NCBI GenBank assembly: GCA_010909165.1
Contig: MU008212.1
Coordinates: 1-64,000, forward strand
Origin: Anthoceros angustus
Lineage: Eukaryota > Streptophyta > Anthocerotopsida > Anthocerotales > Anthocerotaceae
DNA length: 64,000 nucleotides
Direction of reading: 5' to 3'
The notes beneath the pieces were generated by a model, which worked only from the letters and a program-made list of their open reading frames with translations, made no database searches and was not told the origin of the DNA. Made by a program: the position numbers and the translations under genes. Positions 11,401 to 20,942 of this stretch are shown here, piece by piece (position 1 is the stretch's first letter; each line of letters begins with the position of its first letter).

Positions 11401-13553
11401 CTGCGTCATGCCATGGCGAAGTCAAACCACCAAATCCCCAAATTGGGCTGTCCCTTTGCCCATCCGCCTCCACAACAATTCTCGGCGGTGTCTCCTATCC
11501 CCACCTCGGCCAGACGGTTCGGTGAAATGTCGCCAAAATGTCCGGAGCTCGTTGCGGTCTCGGCTGCTGAAGTTAACCCCTCCTCTCCTAGGGGTTGGTG
11601 CCTTGCCTCTTCCCCGCTTCATTCTCTAGCGGCGATTCATCCCCACACAGGAGGAGCAACTTGCCATTTCCCTTTATTTTCTCCTCCTTTACCCGCGTTC
11701 TCTGTCTTGACACAGTGACCACAGGTGTGTGTGGGTTCCTCCTCTGCGGTTTCTCCTCCTTCTTTCGGCCGTTGCCGCCCTTCGCTTCTTACCCTTGGAA
11801 ACTTCCCCACCCTCTTCCGAACCTTCGAGGCGCATTCCCAAGCTGGAATCCTTGCAGAATCCTCCTTCAATTCCTCCTCTTCTACCTTGAGTTCCTGGCC
11901 GGCTTCCAACCATGCGGGCGGACCGACTTCAACTCGTTAAACACCGAATGCGCAAATACATGAATCGGAAAAGGCGAAATCAAGGAGGGCCGAGGGGAAG
12001 GAGAGAGTAAATTCGCCCTCTCCTCACGGGCTCTTTCGAAAATCATCCTTCCCCAATCAATTTGTGTACCCTTGACCACCTCGTGAAGAAAAACCAAGAA
12101 GTGATCCGCCATATGATCCGACTTAGGTTACAGGAAACACAAAATCCATTTGGCCAATCCCACCGGTGCAGAACACGAGTTGGCGAGTCACCCGACCATT
12201 GTTCACTCTCACTTCCCAGGCTTCATGGCGCGGCTGCGGCTTTCAAGGTCTTCTTTTGGGGTCAATCACCAAGCTCCCATCTTGATGCTTCTCGCCCATA
12301 CCTTTCGAAGAGGGCCAAATCCCGATTCTGCGGCCTTTTCCTCGCGTCACCCTCTTGCGACTTGGTCCTTAATTGCCGCACTCTTGCACCAATGCACGGT
12401 ATCGTAGCACCATTTCTTCTCCATGAACTTCAGCCCGGCTCACGCACGGTGCCGGCTCTCACTTTCCGATGGTCCATGTTGGGCCCGCTGCGTCATGCCA
12501 TGGCAGTCAAACCCAAATCCCCAAATTGGGCTGTCCCTTTGCCCATCCGCCTCCACAACAATTCTCGGCGGTGTCTCCTATCCCCACCTCACCGGACGGT
12601 TCGGTGAAATGTCGCCAAAATGTCCGGAGCTCGTTGCGGTCTCGGCCTGAAGTTAACCCCTCCTCTCCTAGGGGTTGATGCCTTGCCTCTTCCTTCATTC
12701 TCCCCTAGCGGCGATTCATCCCCACACAGGAGGAGCAACTTGCCATTTCCCTTTATTTTCTCCTCCTTTACCGTTCTCTGTCGTCTTGACACGTGACCAC
12801 AGGTGTGGCGTGGGTTCCTCCTCTCTGCTGCTCCCTTTTTCGCCGACCCCGTTCGTGCCGTTCGCTTCTTACCCTTGGAAACTTCCCCACCCTCTTCCGA
12901 ACCTTCGAGCGCACTCCCAAGCTTCTGGAATCCTTGCGAATCCTCCTTCAATTCCTCCTCTTCTACCTTGAGTTCCACGGCTTCCAACCATGCGGGCGGA
13001 CCGACTTCAACTCAGTTAAACACGGAATGCAAATACATGAATCGAAAAGGCGAAATCAAGGAGGGCCGAGGGAAGGAGAGAGTAAATTCGCCTTCTCCTC
13101 ACAGGCTCTTTCGAAAATCATCCTCCCCAATCAATTTGTGTACCCTTGACCACCTCGTGAAGAAAAACCAAGAAGTGATCCGCCATATGATCCGACTTAG
13201 GTTACATGGAAACACAAAATCCATTTGGCCAATCCCACCATGCGACACGAGTTGGCGAGTCACCCATTGTTCACTCTCACTTCCCGGGCTTCATGGCCGC
13301 TGCGGCTTTCAAGGTCTTCTTTCGGCTGAGTCAATCACCAAGCTCCCATCTTGATGCTTCTCGCCCGCCACGCTCGAAGAGGCCAAATCCCGATTCTGCG
13401 GCCTTTTCCTCGCGTCACCCTCTTGCGACTTGGTCCTTAATTGCGGGCGCACTCTTGCACCAATGCGGTACATGTAGCACCATTTCTTCTCCATGAACTT
13501 GAGCCCGGCTCACGCACGGTCCGGCTCTCACTTTCCATGGTCCATGTTGGGCC
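11401..13553. repeat. Direct tandem duplication, two ~1.08-kb units
   Basis: Unit 1 is 11401-12487 and unit 2 is 12488-13553. Both start ctgcgtcatgccatgg and run collinearly (for example the aaattgggctgtccctttgcc block at about 11440 and 12525, and the gaagaaaaaccaagaagtgatccg block at about 12085 and 13160). The six bases CTGCGT occur at the left edge, at the internal junction and at the right edge (13554-13559). That is the footprint of a microhomology-bounded tandem duplication. Units differ mostly by one- to few-base indels. No gene is recognisable; the sequence belongs to the retrotransposon debris. Confidence 0.85.
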
Positions 13554-14140
13554 CTGCGTGAGTGAGATTTGACGCGGCTCGGGCGCCATCTCCTTCTCTC
13601 GTTGTTTCCCAAAACAAAACCTCGACTACCCGGATTACGGTCGAGAGAAAAAAATCGAGCCGCCCTCGCGCTCCTTCCACGCCTCCTCGCGAACTTGCGG
13701 CGCCCGATTTCTCTCCTCCGCCGCCGCTGTCTGATCGTCGCGCCCTTCCTCACCTGCAGTGAGGATTTGGCTGGCGTGGTGTGCGCCCCTCTTCTTGCTG
13801 CGGCTCTCGCTCCCCCTCACGGAAAGTCGCGACCTCGCCAGTCTTGGGTGTGCCCTTCTCGATTCGCTCCGGTAGTAGTCGCTCCGCCACTAGGGTTGTA
13901 AATTCCCCAGTGCATCGTCCGTTTCTCGGCCACCGTGGTGGAACTAGCCACCACCCACTTGACTACTCAGCTGGCATATTGTGAGCATCCTAGCATATAT
14001 AGACACCTTTTATTCTAAAATTCCCAATACCCAAGGACTCTATTTCTACCCACCCTCGGGTCAAACCTAAGGGTCGAAAAATTATTATTATCTCCAAGGG
14101 CCAAGGACCATTCCGTATAAAAGACTCGGATGATTCTCAA
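13554..14140. other. No gene recognised
   Basis: GC-rich to about 13960, then mixed DNA. Open stretches are Arg/Pro/Ser rich on both strands and show no domain. I see nothing that supports a gene. Confidence 0.4.
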
Positions 14141-15920
14141 AGCACCTTGCTATTCTAACACATCCAAAACAAAAAATCGTTCATCCGACACTTGGGAGCG
14201 GGGTTAGTGCACATGTGGTCTTCCACACATACTCTAGTCAAGAACAAGGTGAGTCAAATATTTGAACACGTGCTCGGACAAGGCGGGCTACTTGATCCGT
14301 TCCCAAGATCCAAGAGACTCTCTCGTTCCCTTGCGCTCCTCGTGCTGTGGGTGCCCATCTCGTGGGATGCCTTATATTAACTACCTTTCTAGAATGGATA
14401 AGCCCTAATGCTATGACAAGGCTTGCTCCGTTCACGCCCTAAGCCCTAACGACTCCTCGATCGTTGGTAAGCTCCCATATCTCCTTCTTTTGATCCACTC
14501 CGGTGCATTGAGATCTTCAAGAAACATCGGTGCTGGATCGATGGATAGGCTTTGATACCATATATGGCGACATGGCGAGGGCCTCGTGCGAGGCGAGGCG
14601 AGGGGCATGAAGAAGAGAGTCTTCTTGATCTTGGCGCGTGTGACTTGTAGCCCTGCGGCTTGGTCCGTGTCCATGTCCAATTTGTGTAACCCGAGGTTCT
14701 TGACTACGGTTTGCTAACTATGCTCTAGTGAGTTAACCTAGGCTATACGACTATGGTTAGTCGCAAGCCGACTCCTTCTGCGATCCACCATCTCGTGCGG
14801 TGCTCGTCAGCGATTAGGTGCTTAGCTCATCGAGACTATGCTCGTCCTTGGATCACGGTCCGTAGTTGGTAGGCTACTCAACAAATCGATCAAAAATTCC
14901 AAGAATAGAAAAGGGCAAAGACCAAAAAGTAATCATCGTGATTGGCCAAGTAATAGAATAATCACATGGCGCATTGGAGGCTCATAAAACTGTCTCACGA
15001 GGAGTGGGATCAAGAAGCCAAAGCACCTTGCTATTCTAACACATCCAAAACAAAAAATCGTTCATCGACACTTGGGAGGCGGGGTTAGTGCACATGTGGT
15101 CTTCCACACATACTCTAGTCAAGAACAAGGTGAGTCAAATATTTGAACACGTGCTCGGACAAGGCGCGGGCTACTTGATCCGTTCCCAAGATCCAAGAGA
15201 CTCTCTCGTTGCCGCTCCTCGTGCTGTGGGTGCCCATCTCGTAGGATGCCGCTTATATTAACTACCTTTCTAGAAGCTGGATAAGCCCTAATGCTATGAC
15301 AAGGCCTGCTCCGTTCCTGCCCTAAGCCCTAACAGCTCCTCGATCGTTGGCTGCAAGCTCCCATATCTCCTTCTTTTGATCCACTCCAGTGCATTGAGAT
15401 CTTCAAGAAACATCGGTCGCAACAGATCGATGGATAGGCTTTGATACCATATATGAGCGCACATGACGAGGGCCTCGACCGCGGGCGAGGCGAGGGGGCA
15501 TGAAGAAGAGAGTCTTCTTGATCTTGGCGCGTGTGACTTGTAGCCCCTGCGGCTTGGTCCGTGTCCATGTCCAATTTGTGTAACCCGAGGTTCTTGACTA
15601 CGGTTTGCTAACTATGCTCTAGTGAGTTAACCTAGGCTAGCACGACTATGGTTAGTCGCAAGCCGACTCCTTCTGCGATCCACCATCTCGTGCGGTGCTC
15701 GTCAGCGATTAGGTGCTTAGCTCATCGAGACTATGCTCGTCCTTGGATCACGGTCCGGTGGTTGGTAGGCTACTCAACAAATCGATCAAAAATTCCAAGA
15801 ATAGAAAAGGGCAAAGACCAAAAAGTAATCATCGTGATTGGCCAAGTAATAGAATAATCACATGGCGCATTGGAGGCTCATAAAACTGTCTCACGAGGAG
15901 TGGGATCAAGAAGCCAAAGA
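14141..15920. repeat. Direct tandem duplication, two ~0.89-kb units, each with a Copia-like PBS
   Basis: Unit 1 is 14141-15020 and unit 2 is 15021-15920. The seven bases AGCACCT occur at both unit starts and at the right edge (15921-15927), so the duplication is microhomology-bounded. Each unit contains on the minus strand TGGTATCAAAGCC (14548-14560 and 15437-15449), an initiator tRNA-Met-type primer-binding site, so the DNA derives from a minus-strand LTR element. Units differ at CTG/CAG sites: GGCTGCAAG in unit 2 is GGTAAG in unit 1, and AGCTGG is ATGG. Confidence 0.85.
14548..14560 (-). other. Primer-binding-site-like sequence (initiator tRNA-Met)
   Basis: Minus-strand TGGTATCAAAGCC follows an LTR-like end in ...CATATA. 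It is repeated in the second tandem unit at 15437-15449. It suggests a third LTR element whose body is not otherwise recognisable. Confidence 0.5.
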
Positions 15921-16990
15921 AGCACCTAATGACATGTAGTGCAAGGACTTGCATGCCAAGATCAAACTCGCCCCACATGTCACGAAGACACACAATTAGG
16001 CTCATTGTATGCTAATTTCGAGGACGATGTAAATAATGTAGGTTTTGGAGCTTTATTTAGAACTAGCAATGAAGTTGGCAAAAATATTGTTGGTGTTTAT
16101 TGTCCATCGATTGGATACATTCTTGCAATTGATGGATTTGTTGATACCATCATGTACCTAGATAGATAAATAGAAGAAGAATAACAATACCCCATCTTGA
16201 GTATGAAACACCAAAACTTTGAAAACCTATTCAAAAGTGCAAAGAAACGCGATATGGATTAGGCGAGGTCCATGCCAAACTAGTAGTTCAATGATAGTTC
16301 AAGCTTAGTCTTAGTCTACATCACCTTAGTAGACATCGATTAGGCACGCTTAGGCTATGAATATCGATCTCAAATATTTTTCACAGGCGTAGGCACGACC
16401 CTGATTCTTCTTGTTCAAGGTACAATACACTATTTCAAGATCGCAAAGTGGACATTTGAAAGGTCCTTTAGATAGCTTTGTACGACTTTTGTGATTTTGG
16501 TTTTGCCCGACTCTTACGCTTGCCCATGTTTCTCAATGTCTTGTTCGTGAGTTAGGCTCTTTATTTTCTTGGGATCTAAAAAAGCGAAAGGAGTTACTAA
16601 GTTCAATCGTATTTGTTCACACGATGGAACATATATAGTCTTTCTTCGGTGAAATTTCTCAGTATTTATTCAAAGATATTTTGACTCACTCAAAAAACCC
16701 TATTGTGGCTATCATGATGTGCAAGCTTGATCACATGTTGCTCACCTAATAAACCCCCACGGTCCTAGTTCATGTAGTTCAAATCCGCCACTTGGCCAAC
16801 TACTAGTTGAACTACATTGCCGATCTTGAGGAGGTCTTTACTATGTAGAAAAGGTTTTTTTTTTTTTTGGTTGGAAGTTTCATGCCAAAGCTGGTTAAAA
16901 AGTAACGTTTGGGTCGGACCGTTCGATGATAGTTCATACATGCCACATAAGCAATCATGCTTTAGTAGAGAAATTAATCCAAAATAGAAT
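15921..16990. other. AT-rich DNA, no gene recognised
   Basis: The plus-strand open stretch 15939-16169 has no known motif. A run of 15 T lies at 16854-16868. On the minus strand TTTT at about 16981-16984 lies some 25 bases beyond the last unit of the tRNA-Tyr array, where a Pol III stop would be expected for transcription through the array. Confidence 0.4.
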
Positions 16991-17007
16991 GGGTGTAGTT
17001 TCTCTTT

Positions 17008-18172
17008 GATCTGCCATACTAGCAGTCCTCCACTCTACCAACTGAGCTAAGATCGGTTCCATTGAGTATATCCGATCTGCCATACTACAATCCTACACTC
17101 TACCAGCTGAGCTAAGATTGGTTCCATTGAGTATATCCGATTTGCCATACTACAATCCTCCACTCTACCAACTGAGTTAAGATCGGTTCCATTGAGTATA
17201 TCCGATATCTGCCATACTACAATCCTCCACTCTACCAACTGAGCTAAGATCGGTTCCATTGACTATATCCGATCTGCCATACTACAATCCTCCACTCTAC
17301 CAACTGAGTTAAGATCGGTTCCATTGAGTATATCCGATATCTGCCATACTACAATCCTCCACTCTATCAACTGAGCTAAGTAAGATCGGTTCCATTGAGT
17401 ATATCCGATATCTGCCATACTACAATCCTCCACTCTACCAACTGAGCGATCGGTTCCATTGAGTATATCCGATATCTGCCATACTACATCCGATATCTGC
17501 CATACTACAATCCTCCACTCTACCAACTGAGTTAAGATCGGTTCCATTGAGTATATCCGATATTTGCCATACTACAATCCTCCACTCTACCAACTGAGCT
17601 AAGTAAGATCGGTTCCATTGAGTATACCCGATATCTGCCATACTACAATCCTCCACTCTACCAACTGAGCTAAGATCGGTTCCATTGAGTATATTCGATA
17701 TCTGCCATACTACATCCGATATCTGCCATACTACAATCCTCCACTCTACCAACTGAGCGATCGGTTCCATTGAGTATATCCGATATCTGCCATACTACAT
17801 CCGATATCTGCTATACTACAATCCACCACTCTACCAACTGAGCGATCGGTTCCATTGAGTATATCCGATATCTGCCATACTACAATCCTCCACTCTACCA
17901 ACTGAGCTAAGATCGGTTCCATTGAGTATATCCGGATCGGTTCCATTGAGTATATCCGATCTGCCATACTAGCAGTCCTCCACTCTACCAACTGACCTCC
18001 ACTCTACCAACTGAGCTAAGATCGGTTCCATTGAGTATATCCGGATCGGTTCCATTGAGTATATCCGATTTGCCATACTAGCAGTCCTCCACTCTACCAA
18101 CTGAGCTAAGATCAGTTCCATTGAGTATAGCCTCCACTCTACCAACTGAGCTAAGATCGGTTCCATTGAGTT
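17008..18172 (-). repeat. Tandem array of ~18 internally deleted tRNA-Tyr copies
   Basis: On the minus strand each ~66-bp unit starts with the tRNA-Tyr acceptor strand CCGATCT. It continues TAGCTCAGTTGGTAGAG (D-arm, a full Pol III A box), GGAGGATTGTAG (anticodon stem and loop, anticodon GTA), and then jumps to GGCAGATCGG, the 3' acceptor strand. A spacer ATATACTCAATGGAA leads into the next unit. The stretch between intron and T-arm (variable arm, B box) is deleted, yet the acceptor strands CCGATCT/AGATCGG can still pair. Some units carry GCTAG instead of GTAG in the loop. I counted about 18 copies of gatcggttccattgag; a few are partial. Long ORFs here are only translations of the repeat. Confidence 0.85.
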
Positions 18173-18181
18173 ATCTGCTAG

Positions 18182-18261
18182 TATCTGCCAGAATCGAACC
18201 AGCAACCTAAGGATATCTACTATACTAGAGTCCTCTGCTCTATTGGCTGAGCTAAGATCGG
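18182..18261 (-). tRNA. tRNA-Tyr-like, T-arm retained, acceptor decayed (pseudo-tRNA)
   Basis: This is the upstream-most unit of the array and the only one with a full 3' half. On the minus strand it reads CCGATCT, TAGCTCAGCCAATAGAGC (A box), GAGGACTCTAG (anticodon stem-loop), an intron-like ~10 nt, TATCCTTAGG, and GCTGGTTCGATTCTGGC (T-arm and B box). The 3' acceptor strand is AGATACT rather than AGATCGG, so only four pairs remain. The loop CTCTAG would give anticodon CTA instead of GTA. It is likely non-functional as a tRNA, but it has both Pol III promoter boxes. Confidence 0.6.
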
Positions 18262-18683
18262 TTGATGAAATTATGTGTTTTGTTTAGAGTAGCGCTATGT
18301 TTTAATGGTAAAATCTAGCTTTTAAACCTTAAAACAATTCAGTTCAGCTGGAAGCGGTTCAGTTTCAGTTTTAAGCAGGCCAGTTCAGCTTTCACGAGTT
18401 CAGTTTCACTTTACACAATTGGAGTCAAGCTCTTGAGAATCAATCAAGTTAAAACGATTTCATTTAAGCTTGAAAGAATAATGTATACAAGCCGAATAAT
18501 TCCTCTACGCGGCACAATTACCAATACTCAGTCAGCGTGTCCACATCCTGTCCAAGGATATTTCATATCTCGAGTCCCAAGGTTATAGGCAGTCACTTCT
18601 TCCGAGAGCAAGCACGAAATCGGTGCCGACCAGAGCACAACTGGAGGAGCTCGCCCTTCTCCCCCGCTGAATTCATGCGGTCT
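18262..18683. other. Intergenic; copy of the tRNA-Tyr 5'-flank repeat
   Basis: About 18300-18515 on the minus strand matches the 5' flank of the tRNA-Tyr relic at 30.1-30.3 kb. The block TATTCTTTCAAGCTTAAATG (about 18464-18485) is identical in both, preceded by ATTCGGCT-GTATA. Repeated cagttcagct/cagtttcagt motifs occur at 18340-18415. The right part includes the 3' flank of the TSB gene. Confidence 0.6.
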
Positions 18684-20366
18684 TCAATCGAGCTTCAGGC
18701 GGGAGATAACGCTCTGGACATCCTTGTCACCACGGCCGCTTAAGTTTATCACCAAGCGCGTTCCATCCTTCAAAGTAGGGCACAGTTTTTCCAGGTATGC
18801 CAGAGCATGAGAGGTCTCCAAAGCCGGGATGATGCCTTCCAACTTGGATATTCTCTGAAACGCTGCAGCCGTAGGTGAACCATTTAGATGATAATAGCAC
18901 AAGGGAGGAGACACTGGAGATGAAAGAAATGTGCGCAGAGTAGGTTACCTTCAAGCGCCTCGGCGTCAGTGATACTGTAGTACTCGGCCCGGCCCATGTC
19001 CTTGAAGAAACTGTGCTCAGGGCCCACCCCAGGGTAGTCTAACCTGCAGGCCAAAGTGCACAGCGAGTTAGAAAGCTGGAGGAGAAGGCTCATGCTCAAT
19101 CCCTCCAAAAGATTGACAGATTGAAGTCCGGTGGCAAGGATACCCTGCGCTGATGGAATATGGCTCGATGACCTGCCCATCGGAATCTTGCAGCAAGTAA
19201 CTCATAGCTCCATGGAGCACACCAACTTCTCCTATCGATAACGTTGCAGCATGCTGTTTTGTGTCCACTCCCAGACCGGCTGCCTCTACGCCAATCAGTC
19301 TCACATCCTCGTCGTTGACGAATTCATGGAACAGCCCAATAGCGTTGGAGCCCCCTCCGACGCATGCCAGCAGCACATTAGGTTTCCCACCCCACTTCTC
19401 CAAAGCCTGCTGCCTAGTTTCCTTGCCAATGACGGCATGGAAGTCCCTGACCAGCATGGGGTAAGGGTGAGGACCACAAACAGACCCCAGGATGTAGTGA
19501 GTGCTCTCTACGTTGGTCACCCAGTCCCTGATAGCCTGTGACGTTGCGTCCTTCAAGGTGGCCGTGCCAGAGTGCACAGGCCGAACCTCGGCTCCCAGAA
19601 GACGCATGCGGAACACATTCAGAGCCTGCCTCTCCATGTCCCTTGCTCCCATGTAAACCACACACTCCAAACCAAAACGCGCACACACCGTCGCTGTAGC
19701 AACTCCATGCTGCCCTGCACCCGTCTCCGCAATGATCCGCTTCTTCCCGATCTTCTTCGCAAGCAGAGCTTGCCCCACCGCGTTGTTGATCTTGTGAGCC
19801 CCGGTATGATTCAAATCCTCCCTTTTCAGATAAATGAGAGGGCCTCCATCAGCACGTCGGTAATACTCCGTCAGCCGCTCAGCGAAATACAAAGGCGACT
19901 CCCTCCCAACGTAATCCTTCAAAATCCCAGCCACCTCTTTCTGAAAGCCACACCAAAACCACAATCAAATCTCCATTCTCCTGCAAAAAACCCCTCCAAA
20001 CCCCCCAGTTCCACCCACCTGAAAAGCTTCATCCATCGACACCTCCAGATAAGCAACCTCCAGCTCCGACAGAGCAGTCATGAGCGTCTCCGGCACATAC
20101 TTCCCGCCAAACTTGCCAAACCGGCCAGAAGCATCCGGCCGCTGGTAGTCACGGAACACGCGCTTCTGCTCCCCATCCACCGGCTTTTCGAGGGCCACAC
20201 CGCACTGGACTCCTGCGACTCCAGCCCGGCTCTTGTTTCCTCTGCTGATAACGGGAATGCGGATGGGATTCACAGCATAGCTGTAGTTCCAGGCCGAGAG
20301 CGCCTGCTCATCGGAAACAGCTAGGCGGCACGCCACGCCGCCAGACACCGCCGCAGCCGCCGCCAT
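18684..20366 (-). CDS. TSB: Tryptophan synthase beta chain, plastid
   Basis: It catalyses the last step of tryptophan synthesis, indole plus serine to tryptophan, as a PLP enzyme paired with the alpha chain in the plastid stroma. Exons on the minus strand are 20366-20019, 19940-19144, 19043-18949 and 18862-18684, joined by GT-AG introns of 78, 100 and 86 bp, giving 472 residues with no frame break. The N-terminus is Ala-rich and likely a transit peptide. The mature part starts near [29 protein letters not shown] carries the PLP lysine (about residue 166), and [13 protein letters not shown] is the phosphate loop. The family end is [11 protein letters not shown] chose ATG at 20366 because the further 11 codons upstream open with TTG, not ATG. 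It lies head to head with the phosphatase gene. It is single-copy here and intact. Confidence 0.97.
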
Positions 20367-20942
20367 CGCAGTAGCTCGGGAGCTTCCTCTACGCCTCAAT
20401 GTCAGCCTCAGTGATTGAGCACAACGTCCTTTCCCGGCTGGTCAGCTTCACAGATCCGGCTCGGAAGCTGATCCAATCAACTTCAGCAAACCTCTCCCAT
20501 CAGCTCAAACTATAAAAACCCCGCTCACCTAATCCACCTCGGAGATGACGCAATCCAATTCTTCAGCAAACCAAACCTCGCAGCACTAGTTGCTGATCGA
20601 AAAGCAATTCGCAAACGTCTCCCGGCAATGCGAGGAATGAGATGCAGTGAAAGGCTTACCTTACAGCGTCCGCTTGCCGCGAATTCCAATTCCACCGCCA
20701 ATGTCACAGCACAGCAGAGCGCAACACAGACTCCTGCCAAATTGCAGCGTTCACAACCAGAATTCCCCCCGTCGAAGATGAGTCATCAAACACAACCCTA
20801 ATTCCGTACACCATTTCCAACCGAGGCCGTTCTCCGTTATACGGTCGACCTCGGGTCCACGATATCCCTGCTGTCCGATGCTGTAATGAGACTGCGCGGA
20901 GCTTTCAAACAGCTCAAGGCTGGTGCTGCAGAGTGAGGGGCT
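20367..20942. promoter_or_regulatory. Shared upstream region of TSB and the phosphatase gene
   Basis: The two start codons diverge and are 576 bp apart, so both promoters and 5' leaders must lie here. On the minus strand TGTAAG|GTAAGCC near 20660 resembles a splice donor, so TSB may have a 5'-leader intron. No TATA box stands out to me. Confidence 0.5.

Noticed and set aside
9881-13900. Many ORFs of 60-195 codons in 9.9-13.9 kb
   Set aside because: They occur on both strands in all frames, rich in Arg/Pro/Ser, and follow GC-rich repeat DNA; no domain and no consistent frame between the tandem units.
17008-18172. CRISPR-like regular repeats
   Set aside because: There are no unique spacers. 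The whole unit is tRNA-derived and tandem, in a plant nuclear context.
17047-18205. Overlapping minus-strand ORFs reading a repeated MEPILAQLVEW / VVWQISDILNGTD peptide
   Set aside because: They are translations of the tRNA-Tyr tandem repeat in a frame kept open by chance. The tRNA secondary structure explains the sequence.
19572-20324. 250-codon plus-strand ORF
   Set aside because: Antisense to exons 1 and 2 of TSB, whose exon phases and motifs are complete.
20367-20399. Extension of TSB by 11 codons ([10 protein letters not shown]...)
   Set aside because: That extension starts with TTG. The first ATG in frame is at 20366 and gives a normal transit-peptide start.
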